Made by a program: the position numbers and the translations under genes
Shown here: positions 36,420 through 44,841 of the stretch, one piece after another
How the letters are laid out: every line of letters begins with the position of its first letter
Numbering within the stretch: the stretch's first letter is position 1
The notes under the pieces: generated by a model
The model's database searches: none
Told to the model about the DNA's origin: nothing
What the model saw: the letters and a program-made list of their open reading frames with translations, nothing else
DNA from: Paenalicyclobacillus mengziensis
GTDB taxonomy: Bacteria > Bacillota > Bacilli > Alicyclobacillales > Alicyclobacillaceae
Assembly (NCBI RefSeq): GCF_017298635.1
Contig: NZ_CP071182.1
Span: 4,192,001-4,256,000 of the forward strand
Direction: 5' to 3'
Length of the DNA: 64,000 nucleotides

Positions 36420-37304
36420 TTACTCTAATGAGACCTCTCCGGCATCTTGAATTGGGCATTGAGCGGGCCAATTCACCAAGAATATCCCTAAAAAAATGAG
36501 TACGCCACCAATGAGAACTTCCCAGGTAACGGCCTCACCAAGTAGCAGCCAACCTGAGATTACCCCAAAGAAGGGAGCGAGAAACAAAAACGCACTGGTT
36601 TTCCCCGCATCCCCTTGTTGCAGAAGAAAGAACCACACTGCAAATTGGACCACCGAAGCCATAATTGCAAGCCACAGTTCAATCGCAATAGAGACGCCAC
36701 TCACAACGAAGATTGGGTGTTCGATTGTAACTCCTGCAACCAGCAACAGTGCTCCGCCAAATAACATCTGGTACGCGGTCAGCACCCAAGTATCGATTTG
36801 TTTTCCCCAGTTTTTTACCAATAAAGTTGCAATTGCCCAGGATACGGCGCTTAAAAATGCAAGCCACGTTCCTGACCGGAAGTGTAGATGAAACCCCAAA
36901 GTGATGAAAACACCCACAAATCCGAGAAAGACTCCACTCCATTGCACGAGTCGGTATCTTGCACCCATGAAGATTGTCCCAAAGATGACTACAAGCAGCG
37001 GGTTCATAAACGTCAGGATTGACGACTCACTCGCCGCTATGGTTCTAAGACTAATAAAAATACACCCCATAACGCCAGCTGTCTGAAAGAGTCCAATGGT
37101 CCCTATCTTCAGCCAAACCCATAGACTCCTCGGATGATTTCTCTTTACCACAAATAAAGCCATCAGCACGCCTGCAAGGGTGAAACGGATCCCAACAAGA
37201 AGTAACGGAGAGACGTATTGTAACCCAATTTTTCCTATAGCAAACGACGAACCCATCAGGCTAGTCGTAATGAGTACAAGTACTCCAAACAACCATCGAT
37301 TCAT
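36420..37304 (-). CDS. EamA/DMT-family transporter
   Basis: A 294-residue ten-helix exporter with two EamA repeats (LMGSSFAIGKIGLQYVSPL in the first, LSAVSWAIATLLVKNWGKQ in the second). It is a member of the RhaT/EamA metabolite exporters; substrate unknown. A strong GGAGGGGGG lies before the ATG. The gene is divergent from an ArsR-like regulator 88 bases away, the usual pattern for a locally regulated exporter. It is about 25 percent similar by eye to the DMT protein at 33281, so not a recent duplicate. Confidence 0.9.
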   Translation of the reverse strand: MNRWLFGVLVLITTSLMGSSFAIGKIGLQYVSPLLLVGIRFTLAGVLMALFVVKRNHPRSLWVWLKIGTIGLFQTAGVMGCIFISLRTIAASESSILTFMNPLLVVIFGTIFMGARYRLVQWSGVFLGFVGVFITLGFHLHFRSGTWLAFLSAVSWAIATLLVKNWGKQIDTWVLTAYQMLFGGALLLVAGVTIEHPIFVVSGVSIAIELWLAIMASVVQFAVWFFLLQQGDAGKTSAFLFLAPFFGVISGWLLLGEAVTWEVLIGGVLIFLGIFLVNWPAQCPIQDAGEVSLE

Positions 37305-37353
37305 AAACTCCCCCCCTCCAAGCAGTATTGTAACCGCACTTTATTTCGGTTAG

Positions 37354-37368
37354 TATCGAAGTATCGAT
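37354..37368. promoter_or_regulatory. Candidate operator between DMT and ArsR-like genes
   Basis: Two GTATCGA repeats spaced by one base (37354-37360 and 37362-37368) lie in the 88-base divergent promoter region. TCGA-N4-TCGA also forms a small dyad. The location fits a site for the ArsR-like protein. Confidence 0.45.
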
Positions 37369-37392
37369 TACACCCTAAGAGGGGGAAGTACG

Positions 37393-38082
37393 ATGCCATC
37401 GACTCCTGACATTTCACACGTTGCTGGTTTACTTTCTGATCCTTCTCGCTCCGCAATGCTCATCAGCCTGCTAGATGGACGTCCGCAAACGGCAACAGAA
37501 CTCGCACAACGAGCTAAAATTACACCTCAGACCGCTAGCCTACATCTGTCCAAACTGGTTTCGGGCCATCTGATTTCTAAAGAGGTTCAAGGTAAATATC
37601 ATTACTTTCGACTGACTGACCCGAACGTCGCTCATGCCATCGAATCCCTCATTGCAATTTCACCCCCATCGAAAATTTATTCTCTCCGAGAGGCGGACGA
37701 AGATAACGCCTTGCGGAAAGCCCGAACATGTTATGACCATCTCGCCGGAAGGCTGGGTATTAATTTAGCCGAGTCTATCGTTCGAAAGGGGTATATTGAT
37801 ATCTCTAATGAAAACTACAGGGTTACCGATGATGGTAAGGAATTTTTTAGTGATTTCGGGATCGATTTTGTAAAACTAAAACGTCGTCGTCGCAAATTTA
37901 TCCATCCCTGTTTAGATTGGAGTGAACGTACGCCACACATCGGAGGAGCACTTGGGGCCGCACTGTTGGATCGAATTACAGAGCTTGGATGGATCGACAA
38001 GAAAGCATCGCAACGGGCAGTACGTGTGACAGAATTGGGGAAGGAAGGATTCCGTAATCATTTCGAGCTTTCAGTTGACTAA
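37393..38082 (+). CDS. ArsR-type winged-helix regulator with long C-terminal domain
   Basis: A 229-residue regulator. The N-terminal 90 residues are an ArsR winged helix: LLSDPSRSAMLISLLDG, ELAQRAKITPQTASLHLSKL and the wing KYHYFRLTD. The C-terminal 130 residues, with KARTCYDHLAGRLG and FIHPCLDWSERTPHIGG, form a region seen in a subgroup of these regulators. That region carries Cys and His residues that could bind a ligand or metal. GAGGGGG precedes the ATG. It is divergent from an EamA transporter it most likely controls. Confidence 0.88.
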   Translation: MPSTPDISHVAGLLSDPSRSAMLISLLDGRPQTATELAQRAKITPQTASLHLSKLVSGHLISKEVQGKYHYFRLTDPNVAHAIESLIAISPPSKIYSLREADEDNALRKARTCYDHLAGRLGINLAESIVRKGYIDISNENYRVTDDGKEFFSDFGIDFVKLKRRRRKFIHPCLDWSERTPHIGGALGAALLDRITELGWIDKKASQRAVRVTELGKEGFRNHFELSVD

Positions 38083-38304
38083 AAGTTCAATATTTCATAT
38101 CGTAAATGCACCGAAAACCTATCCTCCTGACCCACGTCGGCTATTTTCCGTTTTAGGGCATCCGACGAATCGGCGGTAAACTGTAGTTCCTCTAACATGA
38201 ACGACCGTATCACCAAAACACGGGTGTGACCAGCTACGATCCCTTACCTTTGGATGCTGGCGCTGAGGACGTCGATTTACTACTTATGCAGACCATAAAG
38301 CTGC

Positions 38305-40482
38305 CTAGGGTCCGTTGTGTTCCGGTACTGAAGAAGTAGACACCCCAGTTCCCCTCCCACCAGAGTTGGTCGTCGAGTTCCCCGTGCCCAGTATCGTGTT
38401 GTCTCCAAGATTACCTGGAGTCGTTGTATTGCCTCGAAGACCGCTTGTCACGGCGCCAGTGTTGTTCACAACCGTATTGTTCGTACTACTTCCGGCAGGA
38501 TTCTCAAAATTAGATTGGGCCGGTTGTGAACTGGTGTTGTAGGCTGCCGAGGCCGTTCCTTGAGATGCTGGCAAAGGCCCCTGAGCGAATTTCTCTGCAA
38601 CACTTCCTTGTTCAGCCAGACCCACAATGTCACCAAAAATTTTGGCCGCATTTGCGGACGGATCGAGCGGATACATGGTCATGTGGTGTTGCGGAGATGA
38701 GGTATCATAACCAATATGAATCGATCCCACAAGGTTTGGGGTGTAGCCGTCAAACCACGCATCTCGAATCCAATTGGGCACGCTGCTGTTTAACCCGGCA
38801 CTGTACTGTACGGTTCCGGTTTTCCCGGCCACACCCCAGCCTGGAACTAGGGCGGCTGTCCCCGTCCCATAATCCACCACGTCTTGCATTAACCTCGTCA
38901 TGGTTGTCGCCGTTGCCGGTGTCATGACTACCGTCGAGGACGGATGGAATTGGTAAATGGTCTGCCCGTCCTGATTCACAACTTTGTTAATCAAATGGGC
39001 CTTTATTTGAACACCATGGTTATCAAATGCTTCGTAAGCTTGGGCCATTTCCAATGGATTGACCCCATACTGCATCCCCCCGATGGCGATGCCCAACTGC
39101 TGCCTATCTTGCTGTGTCAATGGAATTCCGTCCTTCAAGGCAAAATCAACACCGGTTTGCAAACCAATCTCCTTTAGCAACCAAACCGAAGCAATATTTT
39201 GTGACCACTCCAAACCGTATTGCAAAGTGACTTTAGATGGGCCGCTCGGACCCTCCCAATTCTGAGGGATATAGCCGTCGCCAAAATCCTGGGGTTGATT
39301 ATCCAGAATCGATGTTGGCCCCCAATTTCCACTTTGAATGGCAGGAGCGTATTCCATGATGGGTTTGATGGACGATCCCGGTGAACTATTGCTATAGATT
39401 CGGTCCAGCCCAAAGGGCACATACCCTTGTTGACGAGATCCGGCTACACCTAACAGGCCACCCGTCTTTGGATCGAGAAAGACTGCCGCACCCTCTACAG
39501 GACCTGGGAAATCGCTGTCGTACTTCCCAGTCCAAAATACGGAATGCACAGCACTTTGGACTTTCGGATCAATCGTGGTATAGATCTTTAAACCGCCATT
39601 GAGCAGTTGTTGCGGTGTGACCCCATTCTTTGTAGCGTAATCAAATAAAACGTTCGTAAACAACGGATGCGTATCCCAAGACTGTGAAGGGATTGAATGA
39701 TACTTCACACCAAGCGGTTGGCGCTGTGCAGCAGAGGCTTGTTGCTGTGTAATGTACCCGTACTTGACCATATTCTGAAGTACTTCATTTCGTCGAGTCC
39801 GTGCTGCTTGTGGATGAATCAACGGATCATAAGCGGTCGGTGCTTGTGGAAGACCTGCCAAAATAGCCGCTTCATCCAGGGTTAATCCATTGGGATCTCG
39901 AACCAAATCAATCCCGAAATAGCGCATGGCCGCTTGATACACGCCGACTGTATTTTCGCCTAAAAACACTTTGTTCAGGTACATTGTTAAGATTTCCTGC
40001 TTCGTAAAATGACGTTCGATTTGAACACCTAGCCAGATTTCTCGAAGCTTATAAGAAAGTGTTTTGTTGTCGTTCAAATATACAATTTTGGCCAATTGTT
40101 CTGCGATGGTACTCGCACCTTGACTTGCGCTTCCGGTGAGTATGTCAACATAAATTGACCGGAGTATACTTCGATAGTCGATACTGGATTCGGTCCAAAA
40201 GTTATGGTCTTCTGTTGCAACAAGTGCATCCTGTAAGCTTTTCGGAATCTGCTCATAGCGCAGAGAAATCGGGTCTTGACCAATTTTCATGTAAACCAAA
40301 CCACTCCGGTCGTACACAATCGTCGGTTTGGGAGCGGATGTTAACTTCGATAGATTAACGGGAGCCTGAACGGCCTGAATCGATTTAGTAACTTTATTCG
40401 TGACTGGATAATTTATAGAACAGCCCGTCAGTAATAAAGTGCTTAGCATGACTAGAGAAAACCCTAACCTACGCAAGTTCAT
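38305..40482 (-). CDS. Class A penicillin-binding protein (PBP1A-type)
   Basis: A 725-residue bifunctional peptidoglycan synthase. The GT51 glycosyltransferase domain has ATEDHNFWTESSIDYRSI with its catalytic Glu and GASTIAEQLAK. The transpeptidase domain has the three penicilloyl motifs: SPGSSIKPI (Ser nucleophile and Lys), EWSQN (SxN) and GKTGTVQYS (KTG). The C-terminal tail is a low-complexity Asn/Thr/Gly/Ser stretch. Unusually, the N-terminal hydrophobic segment ends in LLLTGCS, a good lipobox, so the protein may be lipid-anchored. ATG 40482 has GGGGGT upstream; a TTG 15 codons earlier is possible. Confidence 0.92.
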   Translation of the reverse strand: MNLRRLGFSLVMLSTLLLTGCSINYPVTNKVTKSIQAVQAPVNLSKLTSAPKPTIVYDRSGLVYMKIGQDPISLRYEQIPKSLQDALVATEDHNFWTESSIDYRSILRSIYVDILTGSASQGASTIAEQLAKIVYLNDNKTLSYKLREIWLGVQIERHFTKQEILTMYLNKVFLGENTVGVYQAAMRYFGIDLVRDPNGLTLDEAAILAGLPQAPTAYDPLIHPQAARTRRNEVLQNMVKYGYITQQQASAAQRQPLGVKYHSIPSQSWDTHPLFTNVLFDYATKNGVTPQQLLNGGLKIYTTIDPKVQSAVHSVFWTGKYDSDFPGPVEGAAVFLDPKTGGLLGVAGSRQQGYVPFGLDRIYSNSSPGSSIKPIMEYAPAIQSGNWGPTSILDNQPQDFGDGYIPQNWEGPSGPSKVTLQYGLEWSQNIASVWLLKEIGLQTGVDFALKDGIPLTQQDRQQLGIAIGGMQYGVNPLEMAQAYEAFDNHGVQIKAHLINKVVNQDGQTIYQFHPSSTVVMTPATATTMTRLMQDVVDYGTGTAALVPGWGVAGKTGTVQYSAGLNSSVPNWIRDAWFDGYTPNLVGSIHIGYDTSSPQHHMTMYPLDPSANAAKIFGDIVGLAEQGSVAEKFAQGPLPASQGTASAAYNTSSQPAQSNFENPAGSSTNNTVVNNTGAVTSGLRGNTTTPGNLGDNTILGTGNSTTNSGGRGTGVSTSSVPEHNGP

Positions 40483-40527
40483 TCTCAACCCCCAGCTAGA
40501 GATCAATCGTCTTTTATAGAGTGCCAA

Positions 40528-40803
40528 TTATCCCCATGAGCACCTCTGATTGGGTTGTTTAAAAACTGTTGTGCACTCGTATACAGAAATGAAGCCCGTC
40601 ATCAACTATATTCTTCAAACAATCGTTCTGTAAGTGACTTTAATGAGAGTGTTCAAGCATTAGTTATTTCTGTGGGATCAGGCCTTGGGTGCCATACCAT
40701 TCCGATAGAAATGTACGTTGTGGCAAAAATTTAACACGAATTGGTTAGCGCTGTACACTAAAGAATTCATAGGCCATGACGGCACAGACAAATATCATTC
40801 ACA
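40528..40803. other. Intergenic region between PBP and threonine-synthase-like gene
   Basis: About 276 bases without any open frame, repeat or hairpin that I can support. It must hold the minus-strand promoter of the penicillin-binding protein. Confidence 0.5.
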
Positions 40804-40844
40804 TTGACACTGTATACTAGTCGGAATTATCTGTATCGTATACA
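40804..40844 (+). promoter_or_regulatory. Promoter and GntR operator of the three-gene operon
   Basis: TTGACA (40804-40809), 17 bases, TTATCT (40827-40832). The inverted pair TGTATAC (40811-40817) and GTATACA (40838-40844) flanks the -10. GTATAC-centred sites are typical of FCD-type GntR regulators, and such a gene closes the operon. Confidence 0.6.
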
Positions 40845-40877
40845 ATTAGCTTCAGGATAGTTAAGGAGGTGCGGTTA

Positions 40878-42029
40878 TTGTTCGTTACCGGTCTGAAATG
40901 TTTTAAGTGTGGTACAACTTATGAGATGACGCCTACGGCGTATACGTGTCCTGCTTGTGCTGGAACTCCCGGAGACGATGGAATTCTCGATGTGCAGTAC
41001 GACTACCACGCCCTTTCGAACATTTTTCCGGACCTTATAAAAAAGAGTGGACGCTATGATGTTTTTCGCTTTCTACCCTTACTCCCAATATCCGAGCCAA
41101 CCAATGTTTTGCCGGTAGGCGGAACTCCTTTGGTTGCAGCACCACGCTTGGCTGCTAGGTTGGGGCTTAAGTCCCTGCTCCTTAAAGACGAAACTCGCAA
41201 TCCTACCAGATGCCTAAAAGACCGTGCGACGGCGATTGCTGTTACGTTAGCAACAGCCAACGGATATCGTGACATGTACTGTGCCTCGGCAGGGAATGCA
41301 GCCATTTCCCTCGCCGGTTTTTGCGCAAATCACGGGCTTGGCTGTCATGTCTTTGTACCGAGCGAGGCTTCGCAAACACGTCTCAATTGGCTCCGGCGTT
41401 ATGGAGCGGACATACATGTCTCTACGGGAAACTACGACCAAGCTTACGACGAAGCCGAACGAGCTGGTGCAGAAAACGGTTGGTACAGCCGGAACTGTGC
41501 TTTCAACCCGTTTCTCGTCGAAGGTAAAAAGACCGTGGCTTTCGAAATGGGCGAACAGCTGGGGTGGCAGGCCCCAGATTTAATTGTGGCGCCTGTGGGT
41601 GACGGGTGCACTCTCGGAGCCATTGGAAAGGGTTTCAGAGAACTTGAGGCAGTCGGGTTGACTGACGAAATCCCGCAGCTTATCGGGATACAGTCAGAAG
41701 CGATTCAACCATTAGTCAGGCGGCATCGAGGTGATGACAGTGGCGGGGACAATGGCAATGCCCAAGCAGCCTCCATCGCAGTACGACGGCCACGGAATAC
41801 ATTGCGACTCCTGAGTGAAATTCGCCTTTCAAATGGGTTGATGCTCGGCGTATCAGATGAACACATTTCGTCCGCACAAAGGACATTGGCCGAGGAAGCA
41901 GGGGTAGTTGCAGAGTTCACAAGTGCTGCAGCACTTGCAGGACTGATTCAGCTTGCTGAGCATGAATCTCTTGAAAACAAATCTGCGGTCTTAGTTATTA
42001 CAGGTGGCCGGCTTGATTCAGACTTTTAG
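40878..42029 (+). CDS. Threonine-synthase-like PLP enzyme
   Basis: A 383-residue fold-type II PLP enzyme. An N-terminal zinc ribbon (LKCFKCG and YTCPACAG) is followed by the catalytic domain: LLLKDETRNPTRCLKDRAT contains the PLP lysine, CASAGNAAISLAG is the phosphate-side loop, and IVAPVGDGCTLGAIGKGF the glycine loop. The zinc ribbon and layout match threonine-synthase-family proteins such as those acting on phosphohomoserine, but the family also contains ammonia-lyases and ligases. TTG 40878 is chosen for AAGGAGG 8 bases upstream. It is first in an operon with a deformylase-like protein and a GntR regulator, an unusual setting for biosynthetic threonine synthase. Confidence 0.85.
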   Translation: MFVTGLKCFKCGTTYEMTPTAYTCPACAGTPGDDGILDVQYDYHALSNIFPDLIKKSGRYDVFRFLPLLPISEPTNVLPVGGTPLVAAPRLAARLGLKSLLLKDETRNPTRCLKDRATAIAVTLATANGYRDMYCASAGNAAISLAGFCANHGLGCHVFVPSEASQTRLNWLRRYGADIHVSTGNYDQAYDEAERAGAENGWYSRNCAFNPFLVEGKKTVAFEMGEQLGWQAPDLIVAPVGDGCTLGAIGKGFRELEAVGLTDEIPQLIGIQSEAIQPLVRRHRGDDSGGDNGNAQAASIAVRRPRNTLRLLSEIRLSNGLMLGVSDEHISSAQRTLAEEAGVVAEFTSAAALAGLIQLAEHESLENKSAVLVITGGRLDSDF

Positions 42030-42040
42030 GAGGGACAGTC

Positions 42041-42565
42041 ATGGCAATTCGTGAAGTGTTGCAATTAGGTGATCCTCGTTTACGGGCGGTATGCACTGCT
42101 GTAGATGATCCCACCTCCGATGAGGTTGCCTTAGTTTTAGTCGATTTGAAGGATACGCTACGGCATTGGCGTGAGACGACAACATACGGAAGGGGAATCG
42201 CAGCTCCACAAATCGGTGTCATGCAACGGATCGTCCTTATGAACATAGACAAACCGTTGCCACTTATCAACCCACAGATTATTGAACGCAGTCCCGAGAT
42301 GATGGTAGTTTGGGATGCATGTCTTAGTTTCCTCTGTATCTTCGGCCAGGTAACTCGGAACAAGTGGATTCGGATCCGCTACCAGGATCCATCCGGAGAG
42401 TGGCATGAAATTCAAGCCGAGGGTGAATTATCAGAGCTTCTCCAGCATGAAATCGATCACTTGGATGGAATCCTTGCCTTGGACAGGATTACGGATATCA
42501 AGACCCTGTGTATCCGAGAAGAGTTTGAGAAGCGGTATCGGACGGAGAGTCCATACGCCATATGA
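42041..42565 (+). CDS. Peptide-deformylase-like metalloprotein
   Basis: A 174-residue deformylase-family protein. Motif 1 is GRGIAAPQIG. Motif 2 is WDACLSF, where true deformylases have EGCLS, so the metal-binding Cys is kept but Glu-Gly is replaced by Asp-Ala. Motif 3 QHEIDHLDG retains both histidines and the catalytic Glu. It starts 11 bases after the threonine-synthase-like gene, with AGGAGGG upstream. Changes at motif 2 and the operon context suggest a substrate other than nascent formyl-methionine proteins, for instance a formylated amino acid. This is inference. Confidence 0.85.
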   Translation: MAIREVLQLGDPRLRAVCTAVDDPTSDEVALVLVDLKDTLRHWRETTTYGRGIAAPQIGVMQRIVLMNIDKPLPLINPQIIERSPEMMVVWDACLSFLCIFGQVTRNKWIRIRYQDPSGEWHEIQAEGELSELLQHEIDHLDGILALDRITDIKTLCIREEFEKRYRTESPYAI

Positions 42566-43185
42566 GTCCGAAACGCCCACTCCGCGATGATGTAAAACAT
42601 CAGGTGCTTGAAAGATTGGTACGGGGGGTTTTACCCTTCGGGAGCCGAATTAATGAGACCGTCCTTTCTGAGGAACTTGGAGTCAGCCGGACTCCACTGC
42701 GGGAAGCCCTGCTTGATCTGCAACGAGAAGGTTTTCTGCGATCCGATACGGCACGGGGCTTCACGGTACGCCCGCTAAGTCAACACGAGGTAAAGGAAAC
42801 GTATCCAATTTTGTGGACCTTGGAATGTCTGGCGTTGCGAACCGATGAGCAAATCCCTGATGTTGAAGAGTTGTTCGATTGTAATGAGAAAATGCGCAAA
42901 GCAAAGAACCACCCTGAGCAGGCACTGGAATATGACTCTGAGTGGCATGCTATTCTGATTTCGAAATGTCATAGCGATCGACTGCGTTCTATGATTGCAG
43001 AGTTAAAACAGACAATTCGGCGCTATGAATACACGTTCATGTGGGATGCCGAACTCATAGAACGGTCTATAGAACAACACCAGAAAGTAATCAATGCGCT
43101 GTCAGAACACGATATTGAACAGGCGGAACGAGCGCTGCAAGAAAACTGGCGCACAGGTATGGAATCACTGCTCGACCGATTCTAA
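42562..43185 (+). CDS. GntR-family regulator, FCD subgroup
   Basis: A 207-residue regulator. The N-terminal winged helix shows VLERLVRGVLPFGSRINE, then LSEELGVSRTPLREALLDL and the wing DTARGFTVRPLS. The C-terminal FCD ligand domain is all-helical with acidic and His residues (SEWHAILISKCHS and IEQHQKVINAL) that bind metal and carboxylate effectors in this group. It overlaps the deformylase-like gene by four bases (ATGA), so it regulates from within the operon. GTATAC half-sites in the operon promoter are the probable targets. Confidence 0.9.
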   Translation: MSPKRPLRDDVKHQVLERLVRGVLPFGSRINETVLSEELGVSRTPLREALLDLQREGFLRSDTARGFTVRPLSQHEVKETYPILWTLECLALRTDEQIPDVEELFDCNEKMRKAKNHPEQALEYDSEWHAILISKCHSDRLRSMIAELKQTIRRYEYTFMWDAELIERSIEQHQKVINALSEHDIEQAERALQENWRTGMESLLDRF

Positions 43186-43480
43186 GAGCAAGCAGGAATA
43201 GGTACATTTGTTTTCGAAACTGCAATTGTATGTTTTCATAGTGGAGATCGATTGCATGCGAACTAATGTACAAGACAACCACATCTTTGACTTATTGTAA
43301 CTGCTGTATGACTGGTCTGTGCAGTATTCGTTGGCACCTCGTCGTGTGTTGAATGGGGCTTATCTCCAAGCAGGATTTGCTTGGTCAGTCCATAAATATG
43401 CACATAGGAATTTTCTGGATTCTGTCGCGTAGGGGCAGTATTCCTGAATTAGACTTATGTTTAATGAGGAGGCGAGTACC

Positions 43481-43891
43481 TTGGACTTTGAAGTTGTTGG
43501 TCGCTTGAATAGTGAGCAAATCAAGACTTTACATGAAATGTATCAGTTGGAATGGTGGACGAAGGAACGTACATTAACGGACGTTCAAATCATGCTTGAT
43601 AATTCAGATGTGATTGTCGCATTTGTTGAAGGGAAAGACAAGGAAATAACAGCGTTTGCGCGCATCCTTACCGATTATGTGTATAAGGCTATTATTTTTG
43701 ATGTCATCGTTAAGGCGTCCTATCGTGGAAGACATCTTGGCAACGAATTGATGAACACAATCATAGAACACCCGTCGTTAAGTAAAGTAAAACACTTTGA
43801 GCTATATTGCCGACCAGAGATGATTCCATTCTACGAAAAATGGGGATTTACAAAAGACCTTGGCGAACTCCACTTTATGAGGCGTAGATAG
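43481..43891 (+). CDS. GNAT-family N-acetyltransferase
   Basis: A 136-residue GNAT protein. The acetyl-CoA loop is KASYRGRHLGNELMNTII (motif A, R/QxxGxG form), preceded by the strand AIIFDVIV and followed by LYCRPEMIPFYEKWGF (motif B). The substrate is unknown; small GNATs of this type often modify amines or antibiotics. TTG 43481 is used because GAGGAGG lies 8 bases upstream, although an ATG at 43457 is in frame. The gene stands alone, after a 295-base stretch in which I see no feature. Confidence 0.85.
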   Translation: MDFEVVGRLNSEQIKTLHEMYQLEWWTKERTLTDVQIMLDNSDVIVAFVEGKDKEITAFARILTDYVYKAIIFDVIVKASYRGRHLGNELMNTIIEHPSLSKVKHFELYCRPEMIPFYEKWGFTKDLGELHFMRRR

Positions 43892-44048
43892 TCTTGAACT
43901 TACGGGTGCAAGCCTTGAAGAAATGCATTTGACAGGGATTACATAATTATTCAATTCGACAGTTTTGGTCTTATTGCACACAGGGGCAGAAGAACGCGCT
44001 AAGCAAGACTATAATGGATGCGAGAAATTGTTCAAAGGGGAATTGAAG

Positions 44049-44507
44049 ATGAACGATTGCTGTGCAGTACCAGCCACCTCAAAGGAAGGCACTTTATGTT
44101 GCCCTGAGTGTAAGCAAAAGGGCAAGGCTGTAGAAATAATTACACTCAAAGCGTTACTCATCCCGTTGGCTTTAGAGACAATTGATCCACAGTCCTCCTA
44201 TGGGTTTTGCCACAATCATTCGTGCGACATCGTTTACTTTTCCGATAATCAGAAGTTTCAAAGGCAAGATGTGAAAGTGCCTGTTTTTCAGAAGGATGAT
44301 GGATTGGATGTACCGGTTTGCTACTGCTTCGGATGGACAAGACAACGACTAGAACAGGCTGTCCAACAGCAAAAGCAGCCAAGCAACCACGTCAGTGAAC
44401 AGGTTCAAGCAAATCGTTGTGGATGCGAGGTCAACAATCCCCAAGGAAGCTGCTGCTTAGGGAATGTTACGGCATATGTTCGTAGTCTTGGCAAAGCCAG
44501 CGTCTGA
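44049..44507 (+). CDS. CopZ-like cysteine-rich protein
   Basis: A 152-residue cytosolic protein rich in cysteine. The N-terminal region (CCPECKQKGKAVE, then CHNHSCDIVYF and VCYCFGWT) matches the [2Fe-2S]/zinc-binding domain seen in archaeal CopZ, where it precedes a metal-chaperone domain. Here that domain (to about residue 105) is followed only by a short tail with CGCEVNNPQGSCCLG instead of an HMA fold. It may bind copper or zinc and hand it on, but no metal exporter is adjacent; a decayed CopB-like pump lies 25 kb away. ATG 44049 has AAGGGG upstream. Confidence 0.78.
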   Translation: MNDCCAVPATSKEGTLCCPECKQKGKAVEIITLKALLIPLALETIDPQSSYGFCHNHSCDIVYFSDNQKFQRQDVKVPVFQKDDGLDVPVCYCFGWTRQRLEQAVQQQKQPSNHVSEQVQANRCGCEVNNPQGSCCLGNVTAYVRSLGKASV

Positions 44508-44841
44508 GAATATTAAGTAGGACGCCTTTTGTAGATCAGAATCTTGAACAAAGCGGACGCATTATCCCTGTAAACTTGTACTTGTCTAAGCATAAATATG
44601 CTTATTTCCACCTTCTGTATTCTAGGACTAAGGGGCAGGAGTATGCAATACGGACTCAATTCTAAAAATGTATAATCATGGTCCTCCCGTCTTGCTTGCA
44701 GTTAATTACTCAACGGGGGTTTTAGCGGCAGAAGAATTCGCGCGTCATCAAGGAGTTGGCAACCAAGCCTAACGAGTTCCGTTTTGAGGTGCAGGACGGG
44801 TCAATGACAGACAACATGACCATCAATCGACATTGAGATTG
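44508..44841. other. Intergenic region with coding-like fragment
   Basis: A region of about 330 bases behind the CopZ-like gene. At 44726-44836 an open frame without a start reads KNSRVIKELATKPNEFRF and ends in TGA. Its composition looks like a genuine protein fragment, but I cannot name it. Another frame (ATG 44670) encodes a short 34-residue peptide. The group II intron lies directly beyond it. Confidence 0.4.
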
